Assembly: GCA_051744845.1 (NCBI GenBank)
Contig: JBNJDJ010000046.1
Span: 1-16,563 of the forward strand
From: JBNJDJ01 sp051744845
GTDB lineage: Bacteria; Bacillota; Clostridia; Peptostreptococcales; Acidaminobacteraceae
Reading direction: 5' to 3'
DNA length: 16,563 bases
Of this stretch, positions 13,908 through 16,563 are shown in pieces (the stretch's first letter is position 1; the number at the start of each line of letters is the position of its first letter). The notes under the pieces were generated by a model. That model saw nothing but the letters and a program-made list of their open reading frames with translations, made no database searches and had not been told where the DNA came from. The position numbers and the translations under genes were made by a program.

Positions 13908-13921
13908 AAAATTATACAAAT

Positions 13922-13952
13922 AAAAAAAGATGGATTTTATCCATCTTTTTTT
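13922..13952. terminator. Bidirectional terminator between the transporter and the yitT-like gene
   Basis: AAAAAAAGATGGA (13922-13934), loop TTTTA, TCCATCTTTTTTT (13940-13952) is a perfect 13-bp inverted repeat with A-runs and T-runs on both sides. It therefore works for both strands. Its right arm includes two bases of the minus-strand TAA stop codon. Confidence 0.92.
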
Positions 13953-14823
13953 ATATAAACTTTTCTTTGAAACCATTTCCTTTAACTTCATTTAAATCAT
14001 TTATTGTTAAAAAAGCATCTTTATCGATTTCTTTTAAGATTTCTTTTAATTTAACAACTTCAGTATTTTTAAGAGTACAATAAATAATAGATTGTTTATT
14101 TTCAGTATATCCACCTTTACCATCTACAAATGTAGAACCTCTTTCTAATTCATTAGCTATTTGATCTGTTACTTTATCAGGATTTTTAGTAATAATCATT
14201 GCATTTTTTTCTGGATTGAATCCTTCTTTAAATTTATTTAAAACTTGATAACTTATAAATAAACCAATTAGTGTATAAGCTGCTTCAGTAAATGAAAACA
14301 AAATTCCTGAAGAAGAAATTATAATTAAATTGGCTCCAAATAAAATATTTTTTAAATCCCAGTTAAACTTTTTATTAAGAATTACAGCGATAATATCAAA
14401 GCCACCTTGTGATGCTTTATTTGTAAATAATAAACCTGATGCAATTCCTATTAGTGTACCACCTATAATAGCTTCTAATAAAATATCATTTATTTGCAAG
14501 ATATCAGGTATATTTTCAGTTAGTTTTAAAAACAGTGTTATTAGACCTACTGAAAAAGTACTTTTAAGAATAAATTCTCCATCAATAAATATATATCCTA
14601 AAATGAATATTGGTATATTTAATACAAAATAAAATATTGATGTTGGCATGTCAGTTAAATAATGTAGCATTATTGTAAGGCCACCAACTCCTCCGCTTAA
14701 TAAATGGTTTGGTATAAAAAACATATTAAAAGCTATTGCTACTAAAAAGTTTCCAAAAATGATTGCTATATATTTTTTAAAAAAATCTGTGCTACTGCTC
14801 ATATGAGCAATTAATGTAGACAT
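13951..14823 (-). CDS. YitT-family membrane protein with C-terminal DUF2179 domain
   Basis: A 290-residue protein. The first 200 residues hold five to six membrane segments with the family patterns FNMFFIPNHLLSGGVGGLTI, IPIFILGY and SGLLFTNKASQGGFDIIAVI. Residues 205-285 form the soluble DUF2179 domain, including GKGGYT (235-240) and a following strand (SIIYCTLKNTEVVKLKEIL). Known: YitT-family proteins are common in Firmicutes, and their transport role is not settled. AAAGGAG lies about 5 bases upstream of the ATG at 14821-14823. The gene has its own promoter at 14863-14890 and converges on the transporter gene. Confidence 0.9.
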   Translation of the reverse strand: MSTLIAHMSSSTDFFKKYIAIIFGNFLVAIAFNMFFIPNHLLSGGVGGLTIMLHYLTDMPTSIFYFVLNIPIFILGYIFIDGEFILKSTFSVGLITLFLKLTENIPDILQINDILLEAIIGGTLIGIASGLLFTNKASQGGFDIIAVILNKKFNWDLKNILFGANLIIISSSGILFSFTEAAYTLIGLFISYQVLNKFKEGFNPEKNAMIITKNPDKVTDQIANELERGSTFVDGKGGYTENKQSIIYCTLKNTEVVKLKEILKEIDKDAFLTINDLNEVKGNGFKEKFI

Positions 14824-14862
14824 ATATCTCCTTTCGTTATTATCAATTTAATTTACGCTTAT

Positions 14863-14890
14863 ATCTTAACGCAATTAGATTAAAAGTCAA
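14863..14890 (-). promoter_or_regulatory. Promoter of the yitT-like gene
   Basis: On the minus strand TTGACT (14890-14885) is followed by a 16-base spacer and TAAGAT (14868-14863), the same -10 sequence and spacing as the rplM promoter. It predicts a leader of about 35 bases. Confidence 0.65.
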
Positions 14891-14945
14891 GGTGTATACT
14901 ATTATTCTTTAAGGAAAACCTTTTTCATTTTAAAGAGTTAATTTT

Positions 14946-14990
14946 AATTAAATAATCATTTCTAAAAAACGATTATTTAATTGTTTTTTT
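14946..14990 (+). terminator. Orphan intrinsic terminator on the plus strand
   Basis: AATTAAATAATC (14946-14957) and GATTATTTAATT (14971-14982) form a perfect 12-bp, very AT-rich stem with a 13-base loop, followed by G and seven T residues. No plus-strand gene lies between it and the upstream bidirectional terminator at 13922-13952, so it would end a short non-coding transcript. The minus-strand side lacks a clear U-run. Confidence 0.6.
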
Positions 14991-14998
14991 GGGTATAA

Positions 14999-15012
14999 AT
15001 AACTCGAGTTAT
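14999..15012. repeat. 14-base perfect palindrome
   Basis: ATAACTCGAGTTAT is a perfect palindrome followed after one base by TATAAT (15014-15019). It resembles an operator next to a -10 box, but no good -35 is found at the right distance. Confidence 0.4.
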
Positions 15013-15098
15013 ATATAATTGATATTGTTATTATAAAGCTTACATTTTGGTTGTTTGTTTCCATACTTAAAAGGAGGGATAATTTTTTATAAAAACAT

Positions 15099-15128
15099 TT
15101 GATAAATTCATTTAGATTGTGATAGTAT
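15099..15128 (+). promoter_or_regulatory. Candidate promoter of the chemoreceptor gene
   Basis: TTGATA (15099-15104), an 18-base spacer and TAGTAT (15123-15128) give a moderate sigma-A-type match about 35 bases before the start codon. I do not see a convincing motility-sigma (SigD/FliA) promoter of the TAAA/GCCGATAA type. Confidence 0.35.
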
Positions 15129-15162
15129 TAACTAGAGTTTACCGCATAAAAAAGGAGGAAGG

Positions 15163-16563
15163 ATGAAGTTACAACACAAAATTACATTAATCGTTTTAAT
15201 ATTAGTAGTAGTTGCTATAGGTGCTATAGGATATTTAAATTACGATGCTAGTATTAATGCTTTAAAAGATCAAGTTACAGAAGATGGTTTTAATTTATTA
15301 GAAAATGTAGATAACCAGATAAAAAATACTGAATCATTAGAAGGGGTTATAGAATCTTTTTATAATGAAAGATTATTAATTATTTCGAATATTTTTAAAA
15401 ATAAAAATTTAGAAGATATAACAAATGAAGAGCTTAAAAGTATAGCTGAAAATCTGGATGTTCAAGAAATTAATATATCAGATAATAGCAGGGAAATTAT
15501 TAAATCAACACATTCAGATTATATTGGATATGAATATAAGAAAGATCATCCAATGTATAAAGTTTTTGAAGGAAAAAAGGATGAATATATTGAAAAGGCC
15601 AGAAAAAATGATGCTGGAGATGGATATTTAAAATACGGTGGAATTAAACTAAATGAAAATTACTATGTTCAAGTAGGTATTTCAGCTGATAGAATATCTG
15701 AAATTAAAAATAAGTATTCTTTACAAAATACTTTAGTTAGTTTAGCTAAAGATAATGACAATATTGTTTATGCAGTAGCATTTAACAATGATTTAGTAGA
15801 AACTGCTGGAAGTAATGGAAGAGTAGGAGACACTTTTGATGATATTGGAACTAAAACAGCTGCACAAGATGGTGAAAGGTATTCAGGCTTTTATTATTCT
15901 GATACTTATGAAAAGGAAGTTTTAGATGTTTTAATTCCTTATTATAGAGATGGAAAGCATATAGGTGCTTTAAATCTTGGATTAGATATTTCTAAATTTA
16001 ATCAAGTTAAAAGTTCATTAATTCAAAAGTCTTTAATAGTAGGTATAATTAGTTTATTATTAATTGCAGCGATTTTATTTTATGCAATTAAAAAAGCATT
16101 TGATCCAATGAATTTAATGATCAAAAACCTTGAAAAAATCTCTAGTGGTGATTTTAGTGATGATTTACCAAAAGGTTTATTAAAAAGAAAAGACCAAATT
16201 GGGAATATGGCTAATAGTTTAGAAAATATGCGTATTGATCTAATTGAGCTTTTAAAAGAGATAAAAAAAGAAAGTAATTTTATTTTAGATAAATCTAATG
16301 AATTAATAACAATGTCAAATGAATCGACAAAGGTAAGTGATGAAGTAGCAAAAGCTATAGAAGAAATAGCAAATGCATCAACTCAGCAAGCTACAGATGC
16401 TTCTGAAATCGCTGCTGAAACAAATGATTTAGGAGAAGTTATTAATGAAACTAGCAAAAACATAGAAAAAGCAAATGAAATATCAGACAAAACTAAGGAT
16501 TTAAGTAAAGAAGGTGTATCAAATGTTAATGCTTTAGTAGATATTATTAAGGAAAATAAAGAT
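15163..16563 (+). CDS. Methyl-accepting chemotaxis protein, N-terminal part (3' end outside window)
   Basis: The frame runs 467 codons without a stop to the window end. The layout is a first membrane helix (residues 7-25), a large extracellular sensor (about 30-288), a second helix (291-309, LIVGIISLLLIAAILFYAI), a HAMP linker (about 310-365, with KAFDPM and ISSGDFSDDL) and the start of the coiled-coil signalling domain. That domain is Ala/Glu/Ser-rich with heptad spacing and includes an ASTQQATDASEIAAET segment typical of methylation helices. The sensor looks Cache-like: its second half has IVYAVAFNNDLVETAG and a final VLIPYYRDGKHIGALNLGLD. The ligand is unknown. AAAAGGAGGAAGG directly precedes the ATG. 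The conserved kinase-contact tip lies outside the window. Confidence 0.92.
   Translation, partial: MKLQHKITLIVLILVVVAIGAIGYLNYDASINALKDQVTEDGFNLLENVDNQIKNTESLEGVIESFYNERLLIISNIFKNKNLEDITNEELKSIAENLDVQEINISDNSREIIKSTHSDYIGYEYKKDHPMYKVFEGKKDEYIEKARKNDAGDGYLKYGGIKLNENYYVQVGISADRISEIKNKYSLQNTLVSLAKDNDNIVYAVAFNNDLVETAGSNGRVGDTFDDIGTKTAAQDGERYSGFYYSDTYEKEVLDVLIPYYRDGKHIGALNLGLDISKFNQVKSSLIQKSLIVGIISLLLIAAILFYAIKKAFDPMNLMIKNLEKISSGDFSDDLPKGLLKRKDQIGNMANSLENMRIDLIELLKEIKKESNFILDKSNELITMSNESTKVSDEVAKAIEEIANASTQQATDASEIAAETNDLGEVINETSKNIEKANEISDKTKDLSKEGVSNVNALVDIIKENKD

Larger units (their letters stand above)
14824..15162. other. 339-base intergenic region, multiple signals, no gene seen
   Basis: No coding frame with a plausible start and ribosome-binding site is visible. 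From left to right it contains the yitT leader and promoter (minus strand), a plus-strand TATACT (14895-14900), an orphan terminator (14946-14990), a 14-base palindrome (14999-15012), a TATAAT (15014-15019), an orphan Shine-Dalgarno AAAAGGAGGG (about 15068-15077) with no start codon at a workable distance, and the chemoreceptor promoter. The orphan pieces could be relics of a lost small gene or parts of a small RNA locus. Confidence 0.6.

Noticed and set aside
14330..14632. Plus-strand open frame of about 100 codons
   Set aside because: It is antisense to the yitT-like gene, without a Shine-Dalgarno or recognisable domain.
14803..14818. GCTCATATGAGC palindrome near the start of the yitT-like gene
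   Set aside because: It lies inside the coding region and encodes ordinary N-terminal residues (AHMSS). The downstream position makes an operator unlikely.
1..16563. CRISPR arrays, tRNA or rRNA genes, insertion sequences
   Set aside because: I looked for regularly spaced direct repeats, cloverleaf-like segments and transposase motifs on both strands and saw none.

Overview
The window is AT-rich (roughly 70% A+T by eye) bacterial DNA. It carries the conserved Gram-positive order adk-map-KOW-infA-rpmJ-rpsM-rpsK-rpsD-rpoA-rplQ-ecfA1-ecfA2-ecfT-truA-rplM-rpsI. Strong AGGAGG ribosome-binding sites, an L14e/KOW-like gene between map and infA, a MEMO-AMMECR1 fusion gene and sodium-coupled transport point to an anaerobic, Clostridia-like member of the Bacillota. 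A salt-adapted Halanaerobiales-type organism is my best guess; this is an inference from gene content, not a sequence match.

Region 1 (1-4387) is the distal part of the translation/transcription operon. It starts with the 3' end of adenylate kinase and ends at a clear intrinsic terminator after rplQ. Genes are packed, with several stop/start overlaps. Region 2 (4416-7617) encodes the shared energizing module of ECF vitamin/metal transporters (two ATPases and EcfT), with the genes overlapping, followed by truA. Region 3 (7614-8587) is rplM-rpsI, with its own promoter whose -35 element contains the truA stop codon, and a bidirectional terminator.

Region 4 (8602-9789, minus strand) is a CaCA-family cation exchanger behind a well-formed promoter, a yybP-ykoY (Mn2+) riboswitch aptamer and a terminator hairpin that overlaps the aptamer's closing stem. 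It reads as a complete metal-gated ON switch. Region 5 (9813-11601) has a MazG-like pyrophosphohydrolase gene and a MEMO/LigB-AMMECR1 fusion gene under a divergent promoter.

Region 6 (11602-12438) holds a cluster of DnaA boxes (two perfect, three one-off) around a promoter, a small single-pass membrane protein, and ndk with an unusual leader. Region 7 (12453-13952) is an NSS-family Na+-coupled transporter with a promoter, a candidate operator and a bidirectional terminator shared with the convergent yitT-like gene. Region 8 (14824-15162) is a 339-base intergenic stretch with the yitT promoter, an orphan terminator, a palindrome and an orphan Shine-Dalgarno. A methyl-accepting chemotaxis protein then runs off the window end.

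The most interesting non-coding signals are the riboswitch-controlled exchanger, the DnaA-box cluster and the orphan terminator. I see no CRISPR array, tRNA, rRNA or insertion sequence, and no evidence of a wholly new multi-gene system.
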